A DNA stretch of 22,797 nt from JBDSLU01 sp039916225 (lineage in GTDB: Bacteria; Acidobacteriota; Vicinamibacteria; Vicinamibacterales; Vicinamibacteraceae), in the NCBI GenBank assembly GCA_039916225.1, contig JBDSLU010000229.1, forward strand, positions 1 to 22,797, read 5' to 3'. A model generated the notes under the pieces. That model worked only from the letters and a program-made list of their open reading frames with translations. It searched no databases and was not told where the DNA came from. Of the stretch, positions 15,261-22,608 are shown one piece after another. Each line of letters begins with the position of its first letter. Position 1 is the first letter of the stretch. A program made the translations under genes and the position numbers.

Positions 15261-16016
15261 ATGCGACCCGCGCGCGTGCAACTGCTGGTCACGTGCCTGG
15301 TCGATCGCTTCTTCCCTGGCACGGGCGAATCTGTCGTCAGCGTGCTCGAGCGCGCCGGCGTCGCCGTAACCCTTCCCGTCGGGCAGACTTGTTGTGGTCA
15401 GCCTGCCTTCAACGCCGGCTATGACGCCGACTCCCGGGCGCTGGCGCGCCACACCATCGACGTGCTGAGCGCCAGCGACGATCCGATCGTCGTGCCGTCG
15501 GGCTCGTGCGGCGACATGGTGATTCACCAGTACGTGGCGATGCTCGGCGACGATCCCGAGTACGGACCAAAGGCCCGGGCGATCGCCGCCCGCACCTACG
15601 AGCTGACGACGTTCCTGACGCGGGTCCTCGGCGTCACCGACGTCGGCGCCACCGCCACCGGCACGCTGTCCTACCATGCCTGCTGCCACGGCCTGCGTGG
15701 CCTCGGCATCGACAGCGAGCCCAAGGCGTTGCTCGCCGGCGTGCGCGGCGCCACCACCTGCCCCCTGCCCGAGGCCGAGGTCTGCTGCGGCTTCGGCGGC
15801 CTGTTCGCGGTGAAGATGGCCGACATCTCGGGCGAGATGCTGCAACGCAAGCTGGACGCCATCGAGGCCTGCGGCGCCGACGTGGTCGCCGTGACCGACG
15901 TCAGCTGCGGCATGCACATGGCCGGCGGCCTGCGGCGGCGCGGCAGCCGGGTGCGGGTCGTCCACATCGCCGATGTCCTCGCCGGCGCGGCCGGGCCGAA
16001 CGCGGAGCCGAAGTGA
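15261..16016 (+). CDS. lutA: LutA/YkgE-type Fe-S subunit of lactate oxidation
   Basis: LutA, LutB and LutC together oxidize L-lactate to pyruvate in the cytoplasm. This 251-residue protein has the two cysteine-rich CCG domains of the family: QTCCGQPAFNAGY around 42-54 and VCCGFGGLF at 174-182, with ACCHGLRG at 140-147. These cysteines bind Fe-S clusters in related proteins such as heterodisulfide reductase HdrB. The start ATG 15261 gives the normal family start (RVQLLVTCLVDRFFP). A longer frame from 15234 is rejected because it would overlap the divergent gene. It is the first gene of the lut operon. Its TGA overlaps the lutB GTG (GTGA). Confidence 0.93.
   Translation: MRPARVQLLVTCLVDRFFPGTGESVVSVLERAGVAVTLPVGQTCCGQPAFNAGYDADSRALARHTIDVLSASDDPIVVPSGSCGDMVIHQYVAMLGDDPEYGPKARAIAARTYELTTFLTRVLGVTDVGATATGTLSYHACCHGLRGLGIDSEPKALLAGVRGATTCPLPEAEVCCGFGGLFAVKMADISGEMLQRKLDAIEACGADVVAVTDVSCGMHMAGGLRRRGSRVRVVHIADVLAGAAGPNAEPK
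16004..16007 (+). promoter_or_regulatory. Ribosome binding site for lutB
   Basis: GGAG lies 5 bases before GTG 16013, inside the lutA end. It sets the lutB start at GTG and fits coupled translation. Confidence 0.65.
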
Positions 16017-17449
16017 ACCCGGTCGACGTCCCCTTCTACCGCCGCGTCGAGGAAGCGCTCGGCAAGACGCGCATGCGCCAGGCCGTGCGGCACACATCGG
16101 GCCGGGCGATGGAGTCGCGCCGCGCCGCCATCGCCGAGCTCGACTCGAGCGACGCGGTCCGCGACCAGGCGCGGGCGATCCGCGCCCGCACGCTGTCGGC
16201 GCTCGACCAGCACCTCGACACCTTCGTCACCAACGTCGAGAAGAACGGCGGCACGGTCTTCTTCGCCGAGACCGGCGACGACGCCGTCGACTACATCCGC
16301 ACGCTGGCCCGCGAGCGCGGCGTCAAGACCATCGTCAAGGGCAAGTCGATGGTCAGCGAAGAGATCGAACTGAACCCGGTGCTCGAAGCCGACGGCATGG
16401 AAGTGGTCGAGACCGACCTCGGCGAGTTCATCGTCCAGCTCGATAACGACAAGCCGTCGCACATCGTCGCGCCCATCCTCCACAAGACCAAGGAGGACTG
16501 CGCCCGCGTGTTCAAGGAGAAGCTGGGCGCGACCGACGAGGAAGTGGCGGGCGTGCCGCAGATGACGCAGCTGGCGCGCCGCGTGCTCCGCAAGGCCTTC
16601 CTCAAGGCCGACATGGGGATCTCCGGCGTCAACTTCGGCGTCGCCGAGACCGGCAGCATCTGCATCTGCACCAACGAAGGCAACGGCCGCCTGTCGACGT
16701 CGATGCCGCGGATCCACGTCGCGATGATGGGGATGGAGCGGCTGGTGCCGACCGCCGCCGACCTCGGCGTGATGCTCGAAGTGCTCGGGCGCAGCGGCAC
16801 CGGGCAACGGCTCACCGTCTACTCGAACATCCTCAGCGGGCCGCGCCGCCCGGGCGAACCCGACGGGCCGGAAGAGTTCCACGTCGTCATCGTCGACAAC
16901 GGCCGCAGCGAGGTGCTGGCCGGCGAGCTGGCCGAGATCCTCTACTGCATCCGCTGCGGCGCCTGCCTCTACGCCTGCCCCGTCTACCAGACGATCGGCG
17001 GCCACGCCTACGGCAGCGTCTACTCTGGCCCGGTCGGCTCGGTGCTCTCGCCCGCGCTGGCCGGCATCCACGCCTTCCACGAGCTGCCACATGCCTCGAC
17101 GCTGTGCGGCGCCTGCAAGGAAGTCTGTCCGGTCCGCATCGACATCCCGCGCATGCTGCTGCGTCTCCGCGCCAAGGGCGTCGAGGCCGGCGAGTCGCCG
17201 CAGTGGGTGTCGCTCGGCATCAAGGTGCTGGGCTGGATCGGCACCCGGCCGCGGCTGTTCGGCCTGGCCGGGCGCGTCGCCGCCCGCGTTGCCGGGATGG
17301 CCGCCACCGACGGCTGGATCCGCGAGCTGCCGGCGCACCTCGCCGGCTGGACCGCCACTCGCGACTTCCCGGCCCCGGCCAAGGAATCGTTCCAGGAACG
17401 CTGGGCGAAGCGGCAGGGCCGGTCTTCGACGGACAGGAGCCGGTCGTGA
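16013..17449 (+). CDS. lutB: LutB-type iron-sulfur subunit of lactate oxidation
   Basis: LutB is the central electron-transfer subunit of the LutABC complex. The 478-residue protein has an N-terminal LUD domain (about 55-300; GKSMVSEEIELN at 110-121, NFGVAETGSICICTNEGNGR at 207-226) and two ferredoxin-like motifs, CIRCGACLYACPVY (C312, C315, C318, C322) and LCGACKEVCPV (C365, C368, C372), able to bind two [4Fe-4S] clusters. The length equals that of known LutB. The start is GTG 16013 (overlap GTGA with lutA, GGAG at 5 bases); the much longer in-frame extension inside lutA is rejected. The end overlaps lutC by GTGA. All key residues are present. Confidence 0.95.
   Translation: MNPVDVPFYRRVEEALGKTRMRQAVRHTSGRAMESRRAAIAELDSSDAVRDQARAIRARTLSALDQHLDTFVTNVEKNGGTVFFAETGDDAVDYIRTLARERGVKTIVKGKSMVSEEIELNPVLEADGMEVVETDLGEFIVQLDNDKPSHIVAPILHKTKEDCARVFKEKLGATDEEVAGVPQMTQLARRVLRKAFLKADMGISGVNFGVAETGSICICTNEGNGRLSTSMPRIHVAMMGMERLVPTAADLGVMLEVLGRSGTGQRLTVYSNILSGPRRPGEPDGPEEFHVVIVDNGRSEVLAGELAEILYCIRCGACLYACPVYQTIGGHAYGSVYSGPVGSVLSPALAGIHAFHELPHASTLCGACKEVCPVRIDIPRMLLRLRAKGVEAGESPQWVSLGIKVLGWIGTRPRLFGLAGRVAARVAGMAATDGWIRELPAHLAGWTATRDFPAPAKESFQERWAKRQGRSSTDRSRS
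17435..17439 (+). promoter_or_regulatory. Ribosome binding site for lutC
   Basis: A full AGGAG is 6 bases before GTG 17446. It decides the lutC start. Confidence 0.7.
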
Positions 17450-18240
17450 CGCCGGCCAACCGCGCCCGGATGCGCGAGGTCATCAGCCGGGCTGTCCGCA
17501 CCGGGCTGTTCCCCGGCGGCGTCGGCCCCCACGCCGCTGGACACGCGCACGACCACGACCATGGCGGCGAACCCGGGCACCTCACGCACGCCGGCACCAA
17601 CGACGCCGGTGTCGACACGCTGCCGACGGCGGCGATCGCCGGCACGGCGTCGGTGGCACCGCCGACCGACGGCCTGCCGCGGCGCGAACGCTTCCGTGCG
17701 GCACTCGACGCGCTGGCCGGCGTCATCCACGAGGCGCGCTCGATCGATGAGGCCGCCGACGTCGTCGCGGCCATCGCGGCGCGACTCGACTGCAAGGAGC
17801 TGCTCGCGTGGTCCGATGAGGCGATGGACCTCCCCGGCATGACGGCGGCGCTGCAGGCGCGCGGCCTGACCACGGTCGACGCCGAACTGCCCCAGGCCGA
17901 GCCGGCGCGGGCGCCTCGGCTCGCCGCGCTGGCCCAGCTCACGCTCGGTTTGACCGGCGCCGACGCCGGCCTCGCCGACACGGGCTCGGTGGTCGTCGCC
18001 AGCGGACCCGGCCGGTCGCGCATGGCGTCGCTGCTCGTGCCGGTCCACATCGCCGTCCTGCGCGTCGATCGGCTGGTCGACTCGATCTCGGGGCTGCTCG
18101 CCACCCGCGGTGACCTCGTCGCCGCCGGCAGCAACCTGGTCGCCATCACCGGCCCGAGTCGCACCGCGGACATCGAGCACACGCTCAGCCGCGGTGTGCA
18201 CGGCCCGGGCGAAGTGCACGTCATCCTTTTCGACGCCTGA
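17446..18240 (+). CDS. lutC: LutC-type LUD-domain subunit with histidine-rich insert
   Basis: The 264-residue protein is the third LutABC component. The C-terminal half has the LUD domain pattern: LTGADAGLADTGSVVVASGPGRSR around 165-190, VPVHIAVL, and the end ITGPSRTADIEHTLSRGVHGPGEVHVIL. Start GTG 17446 overlaps the lutB stop and has a strong AGGAG. What is unusual is residues 29-48, where seven His fall in 20 residues (HAAGHAHDHDHGG...GHLTH), a likely metal-binding segment not typical of LutC as I know the family. The rest of the N-terminal region (about 49-85) is low complexity and Ala/Pro/Gly-rich. The GAGG over the stop codon serves the next gene. Confidence 0.88.
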   Translation: MTPANRARMREVISRAVRTGLFPGGVGPHAAGHAHDHDHGGEPGHLTHAGTNDAGVDTLPTAAIAGTASVAPPTDGLPRRERFRAALDALAGVIHEARSIDEAADVVAAIAARLDCKELLAWSDEAMDLPGMTAALQARGLTTVDAELPQAEPARAPRLAALAQLTLGLTGADAGLADTGSVVVASGPGRSRMASLLVPVHIAVLRVDRLVDSISGLLATRGDLVAAGSNLVAITGPSRTADIEHTLSRGVHGPGEVHVILFDA

Positions 18241-18242
18241 GG
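18239..18242 (+). promoter_or_regulatory. Ribosome binding site for the cyclase-family gene
   Basis: GAGG overlaps the lutC stop (TGA 18238-18240) and sits 6 bases before ATG 18249. This suggests the gene belongs to the lut operon. Confidence 0.5.
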
Positions 18243-18248
18243 CCCGAC

Positions 18249-19271
18249 ATGTCCCATCGACGCTCGATGTTCGCTCTCGTGTTTGTTGTCGTCTCGGCCT
18301 TGGCTGCGATGCCGCTGCTGCGCGCGCAGTCGGCCGCACCGGCCAGCCAGCCCGCGGACGCCGCCGCTCCGCTCGACGCCGCGACGATCGATCGCTGGAT
18401 GACCGAGCTCTCGAACTGGAACCGCTGGGGCAAGGACGACGAGCGCGGCACGGTCAACCTGATGACCGACCAGACGCGGAAGCGTGCCCTGGCGACGGTG
18501 AAGGAAGGCGTCACGGTCTCGCTGTCGCGCGACACCGATCCGGTGAAGAGCGCCGACAACGGCAACCCGTTCGGCCTCTCGATGGTCGCCACCGCGCAGG
18601 ATCCCGATCCGTTCGCGATGGAGAACCTGAGCATCACCTTCCACGGCGCGGCCTACACGCACATGGACGCGCTGTCGCACATGTACTACAAGGGCCACAC
18701 CTACAACGGCGCGCCATTGAGCCTGATCAGCGCGGCCGGCGCCAGCCGCAACACGGTGACAGCGTTCAAGCGCGGCTTCATCGGCCGCGGCGTGCTGATG
18801 GACATCCCGCGCCTGAAGGGCGTTCCCTACCTCGAGCCGCGGACGGCGATCACGCCCGCCGACCTCGAGGCCTGGGAAAAGCAGGCCGGCGTCAAGGTGG
18901 GCAGCGGCGACATCGTGTTCTTCCGTACTGGCCGGTGGGCGCGGCGAGCCAAGGTCGGGCCGTGGGACATCGGCACCGAATCGGCCGGCCTGCACCCCAG
19001 CGTGGCGCGCTGGCTGAAAGCACGCGATGTCGCGATCGTCGGCTGGGACGGCCACGGCGAAGTCATGCCGTCGCTCGTCAAGGGCGTCGACTTCCCGATC
19101 CACCAGCTCCTGCTGATCGCCCTTGGCACGCCACTGTTCGACAACTGCGATCTCGAAGGGCTCGCCGAAGCCGCCGGCTCGCGGAAGCGCTGGACGTTCC
19201 TGCTGACGGCCTCGCCGCTCGCCGTGCCGCACGGTACCGGCTCACCGCTCAACCCGATCGCGACGTTCTGA
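18249..19271 (+). CDS. Exported cyclase-family (kynurenine formamidase-like) hydrolase
   Basis: The 340-residue protein has an N-terminal signal peptide (RR at 4-5, hydrophobic core about 7-24, likely cut near AQS 26-28), so it acts outside the cytoplasm. The mature part belongs to the cyclase/KynB-type family of metal-dependent amidases. The metal-site pattern is seen as FHGAAYTHMDALSH (131-144), with H138, D140 and H144 in the HxDxxxH layout. Later family features are IVGWDGHGE (263-271), DFPIHQLLLIALG (281-293) and the NCDLEGLAEA end segment (299-308). The G-T of the usual HxGTHxD motif reads A-Y here, so the site is slightly divergent. True kynurenine formamidase activity is doubtful, since secreted members often act on other amides or lactones. 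It is 8 bp from lutC, probably the last gene of that operon. Substrate unknown. Confidence 0.88.
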   Translation: MSHRRSMFALVFVVVSALAAMPLLRAQSAAPASQPADAAAPLDAATIDRWMTELSNWNRWGKDDERGTVNLMTDQTRKRALATVKEGVTVSLSRDTDPVKSADNGNPFGLSMVATAQDPDPFAMENLSITFHGAAYTHMDALSHMYYKGHTYNGAPLSLISAAGASRNTVTAFKRGFIGRGVLMDIPRLKGVPYLEPRTAITPADLEAWEKQAGVKVGSGDIVFFRTGRWARRAKVGPWDIGTESAGLHPSVARWLKARDVAIVGWDGHGEVMPSLVKGVDFPIHQLLLIALGTPLFDNCDLEGLAEAAGSRKRWTFLLTASPLAVPHGTGSPLNPIATF

Positions 19272-19370
19272 AGGTGCGGGTGATGTCGAAGTGATGCTGC
19301 TCGCGATCGCAGCGTGCTGGCGGCCCGGCATCTGGATGAGCCTCACCAACAAGGCACAGAGCGCCGTTCG
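19272..19370. other. Convergent 99-bp gap, no gene recognised
   Basis: The gap separates the ends of the cyclase-family gene and the toxin gene. It contains only a weak hairpin (GCTGC 19296-19300, GCAGC 19309-19313) and no T-tract. The stretch is less repetitive than expected for a terminator and could hold the worn end of an old gene, but I recognise none. Confidence 0.3.
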
Positions 19371-19832
19371 CTAGGGTCCCGTCAGCGCCGAGCGGCGCTT
19401 GATATCGACACTCGTCAGGCCGCTCGCCTTCGCCACCGCAAGCTGACGATCATCAGCAGACACGAACGTCGTGCACCGCGCGACGTGCGCGGCCGCCACA
19501 TGCAGCAGGTCCAGACTGCGGGCGAGTCGTCGGGCAGCGTGCAGGCGAGACAGCTCGGATGCCTGGGCGAACACCTCGTCGAGATCCAACGTCACGGCCA
19601 CGAGTCGATGGTCCTGCACATCGCTGTGAAGTTGTGCCTGGATGGCCCGACACTCGCTCCGTTTGATCTGTTTGCGTCCGAGAAGCAACTCGAACGCGTT
19701 CGACACTTCCAGCTGGTGAAGTGCCGTGAACGGAACCGGACCGGCGGCACGCACTGATGACCGAGCCGCTTCAGAGAATCGCTCGGGGATGTAGATCGCG
19801 ACCAGGACGCTCGAGTCGACGTAGACCGTCAT
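19371..19832 (-). CDS. vapC: PIN-domain toxin (VapC-type ribonuclease)
   Basis: PIN-domain toxins cut RNA with Mg2+ bound by a cluster of acidic residues. In this 153-residue protein the expected set is visible: D6 (VYVDSSVLV), E42 (LEVSNAFE), D108 (SLDLLHVAAA) and D127/D128 (VSADDRQL). The layout and length fit VapC. The ATG (19832) overlaps the antitoxin TGA (ATGA), so the two are translationally coupled with the antitoxin made first, as in type II toxin-antitoxin pairs. All catalytic positions are intact, so the toxin should be active. The RNA target cannot be inferred. Confidence 0.93.
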   Translation of the reverse strand: MTVYVDSSVLVAIYIPERFSEAARSSVRAAGPVPFTALHQLEVSNAFELLLGRKQIKRSECRAIQAQLHSDVQDHRLVAVTLDLDEVFAQASELSRLHAARRLARSLDLLHVAAAHVARCTTFVSADDRQLAVAKASGLTSVDIKRRSALTGP

Positions 19833-20080
19833 CGGTCGCCACGATCGTCAACGATCGCTTGCGAAGCGCCCGGAATGACTTTTCGTTCGCCGAACACAGC
19901 CCTGGTTCGCGCCTCGAGGTCGGGCCAGGCAGATGCCGGGCCGGCCGGCTTCACCGGGGCGAGGCGAGCGACCGGCCGGCGCCGCCGCGTCACTTCGACG
20001 GTTTCACCCCGCTCGACGCGAGCCATGACCCGCTTGAGGTTCTGCTGCAGCTCACGAACAGACACCGAACCATTGGCCAT
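19829..20080 (-). CDS. Phd/YefM-type antitoxin
   Basis: The 83-residue antitoxin (numbered from ATG 20080) has the Phd/YefM N-terminal DNA-binding fold signature: SVSVRELQQNLKRVMARVERGETVEVTRRRRPVARL (5-40), matching the pattern V-x-x-L...N-L...V-x-x-G-E-x-V-x-V-T-R-R-x-R-P-V-A-x-L. The C-terminal part (41-83) would wrap around and block the PIN toxin. The pairing of a Phd-like antitoxin with a VapC toxin is common. Start ATG 20080 is chosen over ATG 20089 (MSYM...) because the conserved domain follows closely and the putative promoter would then give a leaderless mRNA; both remain possible. Confidence 0.88.
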   Translation of the reverse strand: MANGSVSVRELQQNLKRVMARVERGETVEVTRRRRPVARLAPVKPAGPASAWPDLEARTRAVFGERKVIPGASQAIVDDRGDR

Positions 20081-20100
20081 GTACGACATTTTGTACGACA
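20080..20100. promoter_or_regulatory. Direct-repeat operator over the antitoxin start
   Basis: TGTACGACA occurs twice with a 3-bp spacer (20080-20088 and 20092-20100), a 12-bp period, close to one helical turn. One copy abuts the ATG at 20080 and the other sits over the -10 region. Phd-family antitoxins repress their own operon by binding near the promoter, so this is the likely autoregulatory site. Confidence 0.6.
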
Positions 20101-20116
20101 AAGGCGAAGTCGTCAA
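20088..20116 (-). promoter_or_regulatory. Candidate promoter of the toxin-antitoxin operon
   Basis: On the minus strand TTGACG (20116 to 20111) and CAAAAT (20093 to 20088) are 17 bp apart, the standard spacing. The first transcribed base would fall at or next to ATG 20080, so the mRNA would be leaderless for that start. The -10 overlaps the operator repeats, which fits repression by the antitoxin. Confidence 0.5.
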
Positions 20117-20145
20117 ACAACGCTCAGGTCGCTGCCGCTGCGTCT

Positions 20146-22608
20146 TCAGAGGTCGCGGAGCGTCCGCGCGACGTCGATCCGGACGGCGCGGAGCGCCGGC
20201 CGCAACGAGGCAAAGACGGCGAGGACGAGCAGCGTGCCGGCGACGCACGCGAAGCGCAGCGGCTCGAGCGGCTCGACCTGGAACGCGAACGCGCGCACGA
20301 GACGCGATCCGGCGATGCTGACGCCGATGCCCAGGGCGACGCCGGTGGCCACCGGCCGGAGCGTCTCCCCGAAAAGCAGCCGGACGAGGTCGGCGCCGGT
20401 CGCGCCCAGCGCCGACCGGATGCCCAGCTCGCGCGTGCGGAACGTTGCCATCGCGTCGCCGAGGACGAAGACGCTGAGCGCCGTCAGGAGCAGGGCGATC
20501 GCGCCGAGCCCGCCCAGGACCGCCGAGCCGAGCCGTTGCGGTGACATCTGCCGCGCGATGGCCTCTCGGAATGTGCTCACCACCGGCGGCACCGCGGCCG
20601 GCTCGAACTCGCGGACCGCCTCGGCCATCGCCCGCGCGACCGGTTCGACGCCAGCGGCGGCCCGCACCGTCAGCGTCCGGTAGGTCTGCGGCTGGTAGCG
20701 CGCCAGCGGCACGTAGAGCGTCAGCGGCTGTAGCTCGCCGACGTCGGTGACGAGGTCCGGCACGATGCCCACCACCGTGGCGACCGGCACCGTGGCCCCT
20801 GGGTCGCGCCCCCAGGGCAACTCGATGCGGCGGCCCAGCGCGCCCGCGACGGTCCCCAGCTGCCTCGCCAGCGAGACACTGGCGAGCGCCACCAGCGGCC
20901 CCGCGTCGTCGGACGTCGCGAAGCCGCGACCGGCCGTGACGGCGAGGCGCATCGTGTCGAGGTAATTCGCGTCGATCGCTTCGACGCGGACGATCCTGGA
21001 GAACGAGCGAGGCAGGCCGTCCACGGCGAGGCGACCGGCGGGCCCCATGCCGCCCGCGCCGACGCTCGACGCCACGGCGATGACCGACGGATGCGCCGTC
21101 AGCCGCGACTGCAGCCCAGCGAACGCGCTGGCCGCGCGCACTGGATCGTAGCCATAGGGCGTCAGATCGAACGCGGCGTAGGCGACCGTCTCCATCGCGA
21201 CCGGCTCGTTCAGGGCCAGCGCCGCCCGCAGGCTGGCCGTGAAGACCAGCGCGCCGGTCACGAGGACGACAGCCACTGCGACCTGGACCGCCAGCACGCT
21301 GTCGCGAAGCCCGCGCCGGCCCCAGGACCGCGCCGCGGCCGACGGCGTGAGCAGGTCGCTGGCGGCCGCCCGCACGGACGCATGGAGGGCGGCCACGCCG
21401 GTGATGATCAGGAACGCGAGCAGGCCGGCGACGGCCGCGGCGCCGAGCGCCCGCGCGTCAAGATCGGCGCCGAGCGCCGCCACGTCGACGCCGCCCGGCA
21501 GGACGAAGGCGCTCGCGCCACGCAGCAGCCACCACGCCACCGGCAGCGCCATCACGACGCCAGCCCCGGCGACGATCGCGGCTTCGAGCGCGAGGCCGCG
21601 GACGAGCCCGGTAACCGATCCGCCGAGTGCCAGTCGCGTGGCGAACTCGGTGCGGCGCGCTTCGATCCGCACGAACAACAGCAGCGCGACCCCGGCGCAG
21701 CCGACCAGCAGCAGCAGGCCGACGGTCGCGGCCAGCAGCTGCGCGAACGTGGCGAGGCCGGCGCGCGTCGCCGCCGCCAGGACCGCGACGTCGAGCGGCG
21801 TGACGCCGACGCGGGTCTCTCGATCCACTCGCAGGCTGCCGCGCTCCTGCGCACGTGACGCCGCGGCGGTAAGGCGGGCCACCGCCGGGGCGGCATCGGC
21901 ATCGTCAGCGAGGCGGCCGAACACGCGCAGCCCGGCCGTCGGCGAGCTGACGTGGCCTTCCTCCGCGAAGTAGTTCATCAGCGGACTGGAAACGTCGCCG
22001 ATCGTGTGCAGCGGGATGTACAAGTCGGGCACGTCCGCGGGATTCAGGCCGCGGAAACCCGCGGCGAGGACACCGACGATCGTCACGGCCGCGCGGCCGA
22101 CGCCGACCGTCTCTCCGACGACGGCGGGATCGCCCCCGAACGCCTGGCGCCAGCCGCGGTCGGTGAGGATCGCGACCGGAGCCGCACCCCGAGCATCCTC
22201 GCCGCCGGTGAAGGTGCGTCCGAGCTGCAGCGGCACCCCGAGGCCGGGCAGCAGCCCGTGCGTGACGAAGGCGGCGCTGATGTCGCTGGACGCACCCCGT
22301 CGCGACAACCGCAGGTGCTCGTGCGTCCCCCACGCGGCCTCGACGCGCTCGAAAGCGCCCGACTGTTCGACCAGCCGCAGCACCGGGAACACGAAGTGGA
22401 ACGCCGGCGCGCGGCCGGCGCGCTCGGTATGCACGGCGTACCAGGGGGCGGTCGCGGCGCCGGGCACGGGATGGAGGAGCGTCGCGGACACCAGCGTCCA
22501 GGTCGCGGCGGCAGCGCCGATCGCGACCGCCAGCGTGGCGATGGCGGTCAGAGTCGCACCGCCCTGACGGGTCAACTGCCGCAGCGCGTAGCGCAGCTCC
22601 TGTCTCAT
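20146..22608 (-). CDS. ADOP-type (MacB/FtsX-like) ABC transporter permease
   Basis: The 820-residue protein matches the acidobacterial duplicated orphan permease family: two MacB-periplasmic-domain plus FtsX units in one chain. Seen: N-terminal RQELRYALRQL before a first membrane helix (about 17-45), a large periplasmic domain (about 50-270), then helices near LLAATVGLLLLVGCAGVALL, GLALEAAIVAGAGVVM and AVAGLLAFLIITGVAAL. The second unit begins near DSVLAVQVAVAVVLVTGALVF, has its own periplasmic domain, and ends with three helices (AVLGGLGAIALLLTALSVFVLG to the C-terminus). The FtsX-type loop RTRELGIRSALGAT is present. No ABC ATPase gene is adjacent, as expected for the 'orphan' family. Transported substrate unknown. 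ATG 22608 has GGAG at 5 bases (22614-22617) and overlaps the upstream stop (ATGA). A longer frame to 22704 would run through the neighbouring gene in another frame and is rejected. Confidence 0.93.
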   Translation of the reverse strand: MRQELRYALRQLTRQGGATLTAIATLAVAIGAAAATWTLVSATLLHPVPGAATAPWYAVHTERAGRAPAFHFVFPVLRLVEQSGAFERVEAAWGTHEHLRLSRRGASSDISAAFVTHGLLPGLGVPLQLGRTFTGGEDARGAAPVAILTDRGWRQAFGGDPAVVGETVGVGRAAVTIVGVLAAGFRGLNPADVPDLYIPLHTIGDVSSPLMNYFAEEGHVSSPTAGLRVFGRLADDADAAPAVARLTAAASRAQERGSLRVDRETRVGVTPLDVAVLAAATRAGLATFAQLLAATVGLLLLVGCAGVALLLFVRIEARRTEFATRLALGGSVTGLVRGLALEAAIVAGAGVVMALPVAWWLLRGASAFVLPGGVDVAALGADLDARALGAAAVAGLLAFLIITGVAALHASVRAAASDLLTPSAAARSWGRRGLRDSVLAVQVAVAVVLVTGALVFTASLRAALALNEPVAMETVAYAAFDLTPYGYDPVRAASAFAGLQSRLTAHPSVIAVASSVGAGGMGPAGRLAVDGLPRSFSRIVRVEAIDANYLDTMRLAVTAGRGFATSDDAGPLVALASVSLARQLGTVAGALGRRIELPWGRDPGATVPVATVVGIVPDLVTDVGELQPLTLYVPLARYQPQTYRTLTVRAAAGVEPVARAMAEAVREFEPAAVPPVVSTFREAIARQMSPQRLGSAVLGGLGAIALLLTALSVFVLGDAMATFRTRELGIRSALGATGADLVRLLFGETLRPVATGVALGIGVSIAGSRLVRAFAFQVEPLEPLRFACVAGTLLVLAVFASLRPALRAVRIDVARTLRDL

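Noticed and set aside
15506..16012. Upstream extension of lutB to 647 residues
   Set aside because: The added part is a shadow of lutA and is Arg-rich; LutB family length and GGAG support GTG 16013.
17020..19232. Long minus-strand frames opposite lutB, lutC and the cyclase-family gene
   Set aside because: Low-complexity translations without a family pattern; plus-strand genes have ribosome binding sites and conserved motifs.
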